DNA of 64,000 bases from Alloboseaceae bacterium BT-24-1 (GCA_025846845.1 JAOYTL010000006.1:248001-312000), one strand, 5' to 3'; positions 9,298 to 17,857 are shown, counted from the first letter of the stretch. The notes: a model not told the origin generated them from the sequence alone. Translations and numbers: made by a program.

Positions 9298-9651
9298 TTA
9301 GTCGGGCAGACAGGCCCGAAGCACCTGTTCGACGTGCTCAATTGTGTAAGGCTTCGCCAGCACGCGGCATCCGCTTGGCAGATCGGGCGCGCTGCCGCCG
9401 TAGCCCGTCGCGACGATGACGGGGACGCCGTTTCCGATGAGCGTCTCGATCAATGGATGCGACATGGTCCCGTTCAGGTTCAGGTCGACAATTGCGGCAT
9501 CGCAAGTGTTCGTCCCAACTAAGCTTTGGGCTTGAGCGAGATTTTGTGCCGGTCCGACGACGCTGCACCCCAAATCGGCCAGCAGGTCCTCGAGCACCAT
9601 GGCGATCATCGGTTCGTCCTCAACGACCAGGACCGCTTTACCTTTCAGCAT
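9298..9651 (-). CDS. Single-domain response regulator (REC only)
   Basis: 117-aa receiver protein without an output domain. The acidic pocket is VVEDEP, the phospho-acceptor Asp is in AAIVDLNLNG, and the conserved Lys is in VLAKPYT. Such stand-alone receivers often act as intermediates for hybrid kinases with the same HWE/FixL-like neighbours. It converges on the hybrid kinase gene with a 29-base gap, so the two are probably partners. ATG 9651 has GAGG upstream; an in-frame start at 9699 is possible. Confidence 0.82.
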   Translation of the reverse strand: MLKGKAVLVVEDEPMIAMVLEDLLADLGCSVVGPAQNLAQAQSLVGTNTCDAAIVDLNLNGTMSHPLIETLIGNGVPVIVATGYGGSAPDLPSGCRVLAKPYTIEHVEQVLRACLPD

Positions 9652-9839
9652 CGGTTTGCCTCTAATTCCTTGGCGAAACGCTTCGCCCACCGGCTCCACC
9701 GACGGCCTTGGGGTTTCGCATGAAACCTGCTCTCACGTCCACGGCAGTCGGGCGGCACGAGCGCATCCCTGGCGTCTGTGTCACAGCCTGGCTGTGAAAA
9801 ACAGAGCCTGTCGCCGGCCGCGAGGCCGACGCCAGCGAC

Positions 9840-10461
9840 TTACAGCTTGCAATTTATGCAGCGCATCTCCTGCGACAGCGTGGTGCACAGCTCCCGTTGC
9901 TCGGTCGCCGTCAGCGAGGCGGGCCCGTAAACGGACGAAGGCGGCCCCAGTCCCAACGCGGTGGGGTCTGCTGCAAAACGCGCGCCTGCCGCCTCAACGC
10001 AGCCATTTGCTCGCGGGGCGATCTTGGCAAGCCGCTTGAGGTAGCGCTCCTTGGCGCTGTTTGCCTGCTTCGACGAGCTCCAGCGGGTTCTCCCCCCGCT
10101 CCTCGGCACCTCGCCCAGTGCCTCGCCATGGAAGAGATCGCGGGCAATGGCGCGGGCGAGCACGGAGGTGGCGCAGGCGCCCATGGCCTGGACGACGCGT
10201 CCGAGAACCAGCTCCGACAGGCGCCCGCCGATGCGGCGATCAGACTTCCCGCGATGAAGGTGAGGAGGCCGTTGGCGACCAGACTGCGTCTCCCGAAGCG
10301 ATCCGAGAGCGGCCCGACGACAAGCTGGCCCAGAGCGAAGGTCAGGAATAAGCTGCTCAGGAGCAGTCCGAGCTCGGCGCCGTCAGACCCAGCTCGGCCC
10401 GCATTTGCGGAACGGCCGGCAGGACGATGTTCGTGGCGAGCGTCCCGGCGGCAGATGCAGG
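9840..10461 (-). pseudogene. Degenerate Bcr/CflA-type MFS drug transporter, joined to an unrelated 3' end
   Basis: Pieces of one MFS transporter lie in different frames on the minus strand. TLATNIVLPAVPQM appears first (about 10440-10400), then SSLFLTFALGQLVVGPLSDRFG and LLTFIAGSLIAAS in another frame (about 10350-10230), then QAMGACATSVLARAIARDLFH in a third (about 10190-10130). After that the homology stops and a different short tail follows (RYLKRLAKIAPRANGCVEAAG to a stop at 9840-9842). At least two frameshifts and a junction make this a decayed, chimeric gene. It lies next to a TetR/RND efflux locus, so it may be a relic of an older efflux cluster. Confidence 0.7.
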
Positions 10462-10569
10462 ACGACGGCTCCGGTAACCTCCACGATCGAAGGGGGGCGC
10501 GCCCATCGCCCGCGCCTGGCGGCGGGTCGAGATGGCGCATCTCGGAAGGGGCAGCGCTCATTGCACGCG

Positions 10570-11166
10570 CTACGGCCGGTCCTCGGCCCCCTCGCTTCCA
10601 CCCGTCGCAGCGGTGCCGGCGATGCTGGCGGCCGCCGTTTCCAGCAAGCGCCGCGCCAGAGCCTCGTCGTTGACGATCCTCGACAGCAGCAACGCGCCGA
10701 CCATCGTCGACAGCATGACCATGGCATCGTCGTCCCGCGCCTCGCCGAGCAATGCCGTCATCCTGTCGAGATAGCCGCGAATACCGCTCTCGAAGACGTC
10801 CTTGACCGCGGGGCCCTGCCGCGCCGCATCCGAACCGAGCGCCACGATCGGACAGCCTTCGCCGCGTTGGGCGGAATGGCCCAGGCTCAGATAGAAGGCG
10901 CTCACCGCCTGCAAGCTATCATCCGGCCGCGCCGCCGCCGCCTTCAACCAGCGCTCGGAAACGCTCTCCAGCGCACGACGCGTCGCCACGGCGACCAACT
11001 CGTCCTTCGACGCAAACTGCTTGTAGAACCCGCCCTGTGTCAGGCCGGCGCCGGCCATCAGGTCCTTGAGACCGATGCCGTCAAAGCCGTTCTCGCGAAA
11101 CAGCCGGCTGGCCGTCTCGATCACCCGCTTCCTGTTCTCCGCCGCCTGTTGCCGAGAGACCCGCAT
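10570..11166 (-). CDS. TetR/AcrR family transcriptional regulator
   Basis: 198 aa. The N-terminal helix-turn-helix reads IETASRLFRENGFDGIGLKDLMAGAGLTQGGFYKQFASKDELV (residues 15-57), a textbook TetR recognition helix; the C-terminal ligand domain is variable. ATG 11166 places the protein right at the TetR-family N-terminus; the frame is open far upstream but that part overlaps the divergent promoter and pump gene. Transcribed away from the RND operon with a 78-base shared promoter carrying a 17-bp inverted repeat. Probable local repressor of the pump and of itself. Confidence 0.87.
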   Translation of the reverse strand: MRVSRQQAAENRKRVIETASRLFRENGFDGIGLKDLMAGAGLTQGGFYKQFASKDELVAVATRRALESVSERWLKAAAARPDDSLQAVSAFYLSLGHSAQRGEGCPIVALGSDAARQGPAVKDVFESGIRGYLDRMTALLGEARDDDAMVMLSTMVGALLLSRIVNDEALARRLLETAAASIAGTAATGGSEGAEDRP

Positions 11167-11178
11167 GCTGAACCTCAA

Positions 11179-11233
11179 AATTAGATTGCATTCGAACTCT
11201 ATAAACGACATAGATGTCGAACGCAATCCAATT
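11179..11233. promoter_or_regulatory. Inverted-repeat operator between tetR and the RND pump operon
   Basis: Two 17-base arms face each other: AATTAGATTGCATTCGA at 11179-11195 and TCGAACGCAATCCAATT at 11217-11233. They are complementary at 15 of 17 positions and separated by 21 bases that include an AT-rich segment and ATAGAT. The repeat fills the gap between the two start codons, so a TetR dimer pair bound here would block both promoters. Role inferred from position and symmetry. Confidence 0.75.
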
Positions 11234-11244
11234 CGGTGTAGTCC

Positions 11245-12369
11245 ATGTCTCGAAAATCCAAGCTCGCTTTGGCGGCCGCAGCCATCACCGTCGCTGCCGC
11301 AGGTGTCGGCGGCGCCGTCATGCTGGCCGGCCCGAAATCCTCGGCCTCCGTGAAGGTCGACTCGCGCCAGGATGCGCCGACCGTGCTCGTCTCGGCTGCC
11401 ATCCCGGTCGTCCGCACGGAGCGGCGCTTCACCGGCGTCATCGCGGCTCGGGTCGAGAGCAATCTCGGGTTCCGCGTTCCCGGCAAGATCGTCGAGCGGC
11501 TGGTCAATGTGGGCCAGACGGTGAAAGCCGGGCAGCTGCTCCTGCGGATCGACGCGACCGATCTGCGATGGGCGCTGACCGCCAAGCGCAACGCCGCTAC
11601 GGCCGCGCGCGCCGTCCTCACTCAGGCTACCGCGGACGAGGCGCGTTACGCGACCCTGGTCAAGAACGGCTTCGCCGCCAGCCCGCAGCGTTACGAACAG
11701 GCCAAGGCGGCGCTGGACACCGCAACCGCCCAAGCCGCCGCAGCCGAGGCAGAGGCGAAGGTCGCCGAAAACGAACTCGGCTATGCCGTGCTCGTCGCCG
11801 ATGCGGACGGTGTGGTCGTGGACACGTCGGGCGAGCCGGGCCAGGTCGTGACCGCCGGGCAGGTTGTGATCCGGCTCGCGCAGGCCGGGCCACGGGAAGC
11901 GGTTGTGGCGTTGCCTGAGACGATACGGCCGGCGATCGGCTCATCCGCGCAGGCGACACTCTACGGTTCCTCTGGACGGAGCATCCCGGCCAGGCTGCGG
12001 CAATTGTCGGATTCCGCCGATCCGCAAACCCGGACCTACGAGGCCCGCTACGTCCTCGACGGCGATGCCGCCGCAGCGCCGCTCGGTAGGACCGTCACGA
12101 TCAGCATCGCGGCAAGCGGGCCGGCAGCCGACATGGAGGTGCCTCTCGGGGCGGTCCTCGACAACGGCAGCAGAACCGGCGTCTGGCGCCTGGACGACAC
12201 GGGGTCGCTCGTCACCTTCCAGCCAGTGCGTCTGGTCCGCGTGACCGGCGAGACGGCCATCGTCTCCGGGCTCGAGGCCGGGCGTCGCATCGTCTCGCTC
12301 GGTGCGCATCTGCTGCGCGAAGGCCAGCAGGTCAGGCCATCGTCAAGCTTCGAGGCGGCCTCACGATGA
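11245..12369 (+). CDS. RND efflux periplasmic adaptor (membrane fusion protein)
   Basis: 374-aa HlyD/AcrA-type adaptor that links the inner-membrane pump to an outer-membrane channel. Residues 1-30 form a hydrophobic signal/anchor. A biotinyl-lipoyl half (VESNLGFRVPGKIVERLVNVGQTVKAGQLLLRID) and its partner half (VLVADADGVVVDTSGEPGQVVTAGQVVIRLA) flank an Ala-rich helical hairpin (about 105-165). Its stop overlaps the pump start by 4 bases (ATGA), so the two are coupled. No outer-membrane factor gene is present; the pump probably borrows a channel from elsewhere. Confidence 0.88.
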   Translation: MSRKSKLALAAAAITVAAAGVGGAVMLAGPKSSASVKVDSRQDAPTVLVSAAIPVVRTERRFTGVIAARVESNLGFRVPGKIVERLVNVGQTVKAGQLLLRIDATDLRWALTAKRNAATAARAVLTQATADEARYATLVKNGFAASPQRYEQAKAALDTATAQAAAAEAEAKVAENELGYAVLVADADGVVVDTSGEPGQVVTAGQVVIRLAQAGPREAVVALPETIRPAIGSSAQATLYGSSGRSIPARLRQLSDSADPQTRTYEARYVLDGDAAAAPLGRTVTISIAASGPAADMEVPLGAVLDNGSRTGVWRLDDTGSLVTFQPVRLVRVTGETAIVSGLEAGRRIVSLGAHLLREGQQVRPSSSFEAASR

Positions 12370-15300
12370 GCTTCAATCTCTCGGCCATCGCCGTCCGCGA
12401 GCGGGCGGTGACCCTGTTCACGATATTGCTGCTCGTTGCCGCCGGTGCCTATGCCTTCGTCAAGCTCGGGCGCGCGGAAGACCCGAACTTCACGATCAAG
12501 ACCCTGACGGTCACCTCAGTCTGGCCAGGCGCGACGGCCCGCGAGATGCAGGATCTCGTCGCCGAGCCCCTGGAGAAGCGGCTCCAGGAACTGGCCTGGT
12601 ACGACCGTGTAGAGACGACGACGCGACCGGGCTTTGCCTACCTCACCCTCAACCTGAAGGATTCCACCCCGCCCGGGCGGGTGCAGGAGGAGTTCTATCA
12701 GGCCCGCAAGAAGCTCTCCGACGAGGCCAGGAACCTGCCGCCGGGCGTGCTCGGCCCTTTCGTCAATGACGAATATGCCGATGTCAGCTTCGCCCTCTAC
12801 GCCCTAAAGGCGAAAGGTCTGCCGATGCGGGAGCTGGCCCGGCAGGCGGAGGTCATCCGGCAGGATCTCCTCCACGTCCCCGGCGTCAAGAAGGTCAACA
12901 TCCTGGGCGAGCGTCCCGAGCAGATCTTCGTCGAATTCTCCCATGAGCGGCTGGCGACGCTCGGCGTCTCGCCACAGGACGTCGTCTCGGCCCTGCAGCG
13001 TCAGAACACCGTGACGGCGGCAGGCACCGTTGAGACCAAGGGGCCGCGTGTCTTCATCCGCGTCGATGGCGCCTATGACAGCGTGCGCGCCATCGCCGAC
13101 ACACCCATCGTCGCCGGCGGACGGACGCTGAAGCTCTCCGACATTGCCGATATCCGGCGTGGCTATGAAGATCCACCCGGCTTCGTCATCCGGCACCATG
13201 GCGAGCCGAGTCTCATGCTCGCCGCCGTCATGCAGGACGGCTGGAATGGGCTCGCGCTCGGCAAGGCGCTCGAGGCCAAGACCGCCGCCATCGGCCGGGC
13301 GCTGCCGCTCGGCATCTCGCTGGAAAAGGTGACCGACCAGGCCGCCAACATCGCCTCGGCGGTCGACGAGTTCATGATGAAGTTCGCGATGGCGCTTGGC
13401 GTCGTGCTTCTGGTCAGCCTGCTCAGCCTCGGCTGGCGCGTCGGCATCGTCGTCGCCGCGGCGATCCCCCTGACGCTGGCCGTGGTGTTCTTCATCATGC
13501 TGGAGACCGGCCGCTTCTTCGACCGGATCACACTCGGCGCGCTCATCCTCGCGCTCGGGCTTCTCGTCGACGACGCGATCATCGCCATCGAGGTGATGGT
13601 GGTGAAGATGGAAGAGGGCATGGACCGTATTGCGGCCGCGGCCTATGCCTGGAGCCATACCGCGGCCCCGATGCTCTCGGGCACGTTGTTGACCATCGCG
13701 GGCTTTCTGCCGGTCGGCTTCGCCTCCTCGACGGCCGGCGAATATGCCGGCAACATCTTCTGGGTCGTCGGCTTCGCCCTGATCGTATCTTGGATCGTCG
13801 CTGTGGTGTTCACGCCCTATCTCGGCGTCAAGCTGCTGCCGGAGATCAAGCCGGTTCCCGGCGGCCACGCGGCGATCTACGACACGCCGAATTATCGTCG
13901 CCTGCGCAAGCTCATCACCTTCGCGGTCGACCACAAATTCCTGACCTGCGCCGTCGTCGGCGTCGCCTTTGCGTTGTCCGGAGTCGGGATGGGCGGCCTA
14001 AAGCAGCAGTTCTTCCCGACCTCGGACCGACCCGAGGTACTCGTCGAGGTCCGTCTGCCGCCAGGTAGCAGCATCGAGACGACGACGGCCGCGGTTGCGA
14101 AGATCGAGCGCTGGCTCGACGAGCAGCCCGAAGCCAAAATCGTGACGAGCTATGTCGGCCAGGGCGCGCCGCGCTTCTTCCTGGCACTCGCGCCCGAACT
14201 CCCCGACCCGGCTTTCGCCAAGATCGTCGTGCTGACGCCGGACGCCGGGACGCGCGAGACGCTGAAGCAACGCCTCCGGCAAGCCATCTCACAGGGGCTG
14301 GCGCCTGAGGCCTATGTCCGCGCCACGCAGTTCGTCTTCGGCCCGCCCTCGGTTTTCCCGGTCGAGTTCCGCGTGACGGGTCCCGCTCCGGCACAGCTCT
14401 ATGCGATCTCGGAGCGGGCTCTGGCGATCATGCGCGGCGTACCCGATGTCCGCGAGGCCAATCGCGACTGGGGCAATCGCACGCCCGTGCTGCGCTTCGT
14501 GCCTGACCAGGACAGGCTCAATCTCATCGGGCTCTCACCGGCGCAAGTCAGCCAGCAGCTTCAGTTCCTGCTCAGCGGCGTCGCCGTCACGCAGGTTCGC
14601 GAGGACATCCGCAACGTGCCTGTCGTCGCGCGCAGCGCCGGCCCCGAGCGTCTCGATCCGGCTCGGCTCGCAGATTTCTCGCTGATCAGCCGCGACGGGC
14701 GCCAGATACCGCTCGATCAGGTCGGGCATTCGGAAATCCGCTTTGAGGAGCCAATGCTGAAGCGCCGCGATCGCGTGCCCACGATCACGGTGCGCTCGGA
14801 GATCAACGAAGCGACCCAGCCTCCGGAAGTCTCCAAGCAGGTCCTGACCGCGCTGCAGCCGCTGATCGCCTCGCTTCCGGCGGGCTACCGCATCGACATG
14901 GGTGGGTCGATCGAAGAAGCGGCTAAGGCCAACGACGCGCTGGCGAAGATATTCCCGCTCATGATCGCCGTCACCCTGATCGTGGTCATGCTCCAGGTGC
15001 GGTCGTTCTCGATGATGACGATGGTGCTGTTCACCGCGCCACTGGGCCTGATCGGCGTCGTTCCGACGCTGCTCGCCTTCAACCAGCCCTTCGGATTCAA
15101 CGCGATCCTGGGTCTTATCGGTCTCGCGGGCATCCTCATGCGCAACACACTGATCCTCACCGACCAGATCGAAGAGAATAGGCAAGCCGGTCTGGACGAC
15201 TACCACGCGGTGATCGAGGCGACGGTGCAGCGGACGCGGCCCGTCATTCTCACCGCGCTGGCGGCGGTTCTCGCCTTCATCCCGCTGACCCATTCGGTGT

Positions 15301-15566
15301 TTTGGGGCTCGATGGCCTACACCCTGATTGGTGGAACCGCCGTCGGGACCGTGCTCATCCTGCTGTTCCTACCGGCGCTCTACGCCGCCTGGTTTAGGAT
15401 CTCTCCGATCTCGGCCAACCGCACCCATGCGGCGCAGTTGGGCCTCGGACCGTCGCGCGCAGCGGTTCATGGGACGTCGCTTGAACGACCTGCCGACCAT
15501 GAGGCGCTGCAAGAGCAACGAGCGATATCTGATCCAAGCGGCGCGGCGGCTCCCGCCGTGCCGTAA
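12366..15566 (+). CDS. RND multidrug efflux pump, inner-membrane subunit
   Basis: 1066 aa, the normal size for an AcrB-like proton/drug antiporter with 12 membrane helices and two large periplasmic loops. The proton-relay Asp pair is visible in ILALGLLVDDAIIAIEVMV (about residues 390-410), and the duplicated second half has the matching helix GLIGLAGILMRNTLILTDQIEENR. It is closest in style to the TriC/VexK-type branch, judged by eye. A long C-terminal tail (about 40 residues) follows the last helix. Probably controlled by the divergent TetR protein. Substrate unknown. Confidence 0.88.
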   Translation: MSFNLSAIAVRERAVTLFTILLLVAAGAYAFVKLGRAEDPNFTIKTLTVTSVWPGATAREMQDLVAEPLEKRLQELAWYDRVETTTRPGFAYLTLNLKDSTPPGRVQEEFYQARKKLSDEARNLPPGVLGPFVNDEYADVSFALYALKAKGLPMRELARQAEVIRQDLLHVPGVKKVNILGERPEQIFVEFSHERLATLGVSPQDVVSALQRQNTVTAAGTVETKGPRVFIRVDGAYDSVRAIADTPIVAGGRTLKLSDIADIRRGYEDPPGFVIRHHGEPSLMLAAVMQDGWNGLALGKALEAKTAAIGRALPLGISLEKVTDQAANIASAVDEFMMKFAMALGVVLLVSLLSLGWRVGIVVAAAIPLTLAVVFFIMLETGRFFDRITLGALILALGLLVDDAIIAIEVMVVKMEEGMDRIAAAAYAWSHTAAPMLSGTLLTIAGFLPVGFASSTAGEYAGNIFWVVGFALIVSWIVAVVFTPYLGVKLLPEIKPVPGGHAAIYDTPNYRRLRKLITFAVDHKFLTCAVVGVAFALSGVGMGGLKQQFFPTSDRPEVLVEVRLPPGSSIETTTAAVAKIERWLDEQPEAKIVTSYVGQGAPRFFLALAPELPDPAFAKIVVLTPDAGTRETLKQRLRQAISQGLAPEAYVRATQFVFGPPSVFPVEFRVTGPAPAQLYAISERALAIMRGVPDVREANRDWGNRTPVLRFVPDQDRLNLIGLSPAQVSQQLQFLLSGVAVTQVREDIRNVPVVARSAGPERLDPARLADFSLISRDGRQIPLDQVGHSEIRFEEPMLKRRDRVPTITVRSEINEATQPPEVSKQVLTALQPLIASLPAGYRIDMGGSIEEAAKANDALAKIFPLMIAVTLIVVMLQVRSFSMMTMVLFTAPLGLIGVVPTLLAFNQPFGFNAILGLIGLAGILMRNTLILTDQIEENRQAGLDDYHAVIEATVQRTRPVILTALAAVLAFIPLTHSVFWGSMAYTLIGGTAVGTVLILLFLPALYAAWFRISPISANRTHAAQLGLGPSRAAVHGTSLERPADHEALQEQRAISDPSGAAAPAVP

Positions 15567-15890
15567 CACCGACGGACTAACGCATCCCGCCGGTCGATAC
15601 CGAAGGGCGGGAAAACCCTCTTGCGCGACTGCGCCTCCAAGCGCGGCGGAATTGGTCGGGGCCCTCTCACGGAAGGCATCATGGCCAGCGGCTTTAAGTG
15701 CCGCACCAACAGGTCGAACACACGGCCGCACCGACCAGCGCTGCCGCAGTCCAACCAACTCTTGCCAACGGAGAGCCGTCCACACAGGGCCAATCCGCCC
15801 GGCTCGCAGCGACCGGCGCTCCGAGCCGAGCATGTAACTTCGCAAGGTGGACCAAATCCTCAGTGACGGTGGCCTGCGGCGCGCGACGCG
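15567..15890. other. 324-bp intergenic region, nothing recognised
   Basis: This lies between the convergent RND pump and luxI genes. No hairpin followed by a T-run, repeat or conserved protein was seen. Open frames across it are Arg/Pro-rich, as expected for non-coding GC-rich DNA. Confidence 0.4.
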
Positions 15891-16517
15891 TCAGGCCGTC
15901 GTCGCCGCTTCGGCGAATATCGGCTCCTGGATGCCATAGGCGCGCCTTGTGCTCGCGATCGCTTCTGGCGTGACGTCGATCAACAGCGCGATGACGTCGC
16001 CGTCTTCCTGCTTCTGGACATCTCCCAGTTCAGTGATGCTCCAGCCAAAGGCGCGCAGACGTTCGAGCCAGAATGATTCACATACGACGCTGATCTGCCG
16101 AGCGCCGAATGTGCGGGCCACCTCCAGCACACCGCACAAGATGACGCCGGCAACCGGAGACGATCTGCCGCCGCTGCGCAAAGCGGGGCTGATGAAGAAA
16201 CGCGTCCATTCGAAAATGTCTGGCGCCCGCGGCGGCCCAGCCCGCGCCAGTCCAGGAAACACGTTGCCGAGCAAATGGGGCTGCAGCGTCGGGACAAGGC
16301 GCGACCCGCCGACGATCTTGCCGACGCTATCGAGTGCCAGCAGGTAGACGGCGTGCTCGGTGTCGAACGCATCCATCTCGATATTGATGGGCCGCGCCAA
16401 GGCATGCCATTGCCGCCGTTTGACATAAATATCGTAGCGGAGACGAAAGTATCTCTCTAGCTGAAGTCTGTATTTTCTTCTGTTGGCCCAAGTGACCACG
16501 TGAATCCGAACAACCAT
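15891..16517 (-). CDS. Acyl-homoserine-lactone synthase, LuxI family
   Basis: 208 aa. It makes an AHL signal from S-adenosylmethionine and an acyl donor. The residues conserved in LuxI proteins are in place: RYDIYVKRRQWHA (Arg and Trp), EMDAFDTEHAVYLLA (the two Asp), GGSRLVP (Arg) and IFEWTRFFIS (Glu and Arg). The start ATG 16517 has a strong GGGAGGG ribosome site, but that site is locked in a 7-bp GC hairpin (see 16521-16542). It lies 69 bases downstream of luxR, so the two are probably cotranscribed. Acyl chain cannot be predicted by eye. Confidence 0.9.
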   Translation of the reverse strand: MVVRIHVVTWANRRKYRLQLERYFRLRYDIYVKRRQWHALARPINIEMDAFDTEHAVYLLALDSVGKIVGGSRLVPTLQPHLLGNVFPGLARAGPPRAPDIFEWTRFFISPALRSGGRSSPVAGVILCGVLEVARTFGARQISVVCESFWLERLRAFGWSITELGDVQKQEDGDVIALLIDVTPEAIASTRRAYGIQEPIFAEAATTA

Positions 16518-16520
16518 GAG

Positions 16521-16542
16521 CCCTCCCTATGGGGTGGGAGGG
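16521..16542 (-). promoter_or_regulatory. Hairpin sequestering the luxI ribosome binding site
   Basis: In the luxI mRNA, CCCTCCC pairs perfectly with GGGAGGG across an 8-base loop (ACCCCATA). GGGAGGG is the Shine-Dalgarno sequence and ends 3 bases before the luxI ATG. A 7-bp stem with six G-C pairs should hide the ribosome site unless it is opened by coupling to upstream translation, a protein or a small RNA. The structure is seen directly; the control function is inferred. Confidence 0.65.
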
Positions 16543-16586
16543 TAGTTCTCCGCTACCGGGCCCTGTGTGCCGGGATTCCGGGATTG

Positions 16587-17315
16587 CTAGATTTGGATCT
16601 CGTCCCTGCGCAAAGCCTTTACGACCGCGTGGACAATGTTGATTGCATCGAGCTTGTCGCGGATGTTGCGCTGGTGACTCTCGACGGTATGCGTTGCGAT
16701 CCCGAGAATACAGGATATGTCTTCATTCGTTTTGCCTTGGGCGCTCCACTGCAACAGCTCGCGCTCTCGCGGCGTCAACGGTGAACCCTCGTCTTTGTCC
16801 GACCTATTCTCCCAGCCGCTGACTTTGCGAAACAAGTGGACACAGAGCGTTTCGATCAGAGGCATTGCGCCGGGTGGAACGTCGATGCGGTCGCTCGCTG
16901 CCGTCACCACTGCCGGGCCGGCAAGCGGGACATGGATTGGAACACAAATTCCATCCTTCATGCCGAATTCAGCTGCCTCGTCCATCACGAGACGGCCACG
17001 CGGTGTCAAACCACCAGCGGGCAATTGATGCCAGAAGAATGGCTTCGCGCTCAGGCGGCTGCGTGCGGCGCAAGGATCGTGAGGGAAGTGCCCTTCGGAC
17101 TCGTAGCGAATGAACCATTCGCGCGACCATCCGTCATGCAGGATCGCACGATGCCATTCGCTGTCGTGAGGCACCGGCAATCCGGTGATCAGAAAACTGT
17201 GCAGGCCAAAACGCTGGAGGACCCCTTCAAATGTTTTGAGGGCGCGTTCAGATGTGGATGCGGCGTCGATGTCGGATATCGTCGCGAAAAGCTCCAAAAG
17301 GGCAGCGTTCATCAT
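16587..17315 (-). CDS. LuxR family AHL-responsive transcriptional regulator
   Basis: 242 aa. The N-terminal autoinducer-binding domain has the conserved GWSREWFIRYESEGHFPHDP (Trp, Tyr, Asp, Pro) and the later aromatic FFW and Gly in MKDGICVPI. The C-terminal GerE helix-turn-helix reads LTPRERELLQWSAQGKTNEDISCILGIATHTVESHQRNIRDKLDAINIVHAV. It would bind the signal made by the LuxI downstream and control the locus. The ribosome site GAGG also lies in a small 5-bp hairpin (17320-17335). No convincing lux box was found by eye. Confidence 0.9.
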   Translation of the reverse strand: MMNAALLELFATISDIDAASTSERALKTFEGVLQRFGLHSFLITGLPVPHDSEWHRAILHDGWSREWFIRYESEGHFPHDPCAARSRLSAKPFFWHQLPAGGLTPRGRLVMDEAAEFGMKDGICVPIHVPLAGPAVVTAASDRIDVPPGAMPLIETLCVHLFRKVSGWENRSDKDEGSPLTPRERELLQWSAQGKTNEDISCILGIATHTVESHQRNIRDKLDAINIVHAVVKALRRDEIQI

Positions 17316-17464
17316 TCATAGACCTCGGCGGGTCTCGCAATGCCCCGCTCAACCTAAGCGTGCTTCGGGACCCCTTTCAATGCCGGGCACGCCGATTGTC
17401 TACTGTAGGAGTCAAAGCTGGCTCGCCGTTCTCGGCCTCAGGCGTAACTCGGCAAGACTGAAAC

Positions 17465-17731
17465 TCAGTCCGTCGTATCAGGCCCGGACCGCTTGGCTGA
17501 ACGTTCAGGGCGAACCTCTGCCGCTTTTGCGGTGATCAGATCCTGGGGCTGAACGTTCAACGCTTCTGCCAGGATTTCCAACGTATCCAGTGTGGCGTTG
17601 CGCCGTCCGGCTTCCACGCTGCTGATATAGGCCCGCGTGCGCCCCGAAACGAAAGACAACTGCTCCTGCGAGAGCTTTCTTTCCCTTCGGAGTCGCTGCA
17701 CGTTCAGACCAAACACAGCGCGAAGTTTCAT
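17465..17731 (-). CDS. Small XRE/Cro-type helix-turn-helix regulator
   Basis: 88 aa, one HTH_3 domain (LNVQRLRRERKLSQEQLSFVSGRTRAYISSVEAGRRNATLDTLEILAEALNVQPQDLI) and a basic tail. The size and the sequence around GRTRAYISSVEAGRRN resemble the controller proteins of restriction systems, but no restriction gene is nearby. ATG 17731 begins just before the domain; the frame is open to 17869 but has no better start. Divergent from the threonine-synthase-like gene across a pair of dyads that is its likely operator. Third regulator of this quorum-sensing block. Confidence 0.83.
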   Translation of the reverse strand: MKLRAVFGLNVQRLRRERKLSQEQLSFVSGRTRAYISSVEAGRRNATLDTLEILAEALNVQPQDLITAKAAEVRPERSAKRSGPDTTD

Positions 17732-17754
17732 CCCGCAAAAGGTGCGGCGATGAG

Positions 17755-17779
17755 CACTATGGTGCGACACACTATAGTG
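17755..17779. promoter_or_regulatory. Tandem dyad operator between the XRE regulator and the threonine-synthase-like gene
   Basis: Two CACTAT-type dyads lie 15 bases apart: CACTATGGTG (17755-17764, imperfect) and CACTATAGTG (17770-17779, a perfect palindrome). Two stacked dyads between a short XRE gene and a divergent gene match the layout of controller-protein operators. They would allow cooperative binding and joint control of both directions. Function inferred. Confidence 0.65.
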
Positions 17780-17857
17780 AACATTCGGCGTTGACAGGCA
17801 GGTCATCGCCTGTTTGAACCGGCTGGCGACCGAACGATCCTGTGCAGGGGAATTGCG

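Noticed and set aside
5238..9651. A complete kai clock
   Set aside because: No KaiA or KaiB homologue is present, and the phosphorylation pair is altered.
12804..13934. Long minus-strand open frame (376 codons) opposite the RND pump gene
   Set aside because: It reads as a Asp/Arg/Gly-rich mirror of the pump sequence, has no motif and no ribosome site. High GC content creates such antisense frames.
16572..16587. Tandem CCGGGATT repeat as a lux box
   Set aside because: It is a direct repeat of two 8-base units, not the dyad expected for a LuxR site, and it overlaps the luxR stop codon.
17465..17731. Controller of a restriction-modification system
   Set aside because: The protein and dyads resemble controllers, but no methylase or nuclease gene lies nearby.
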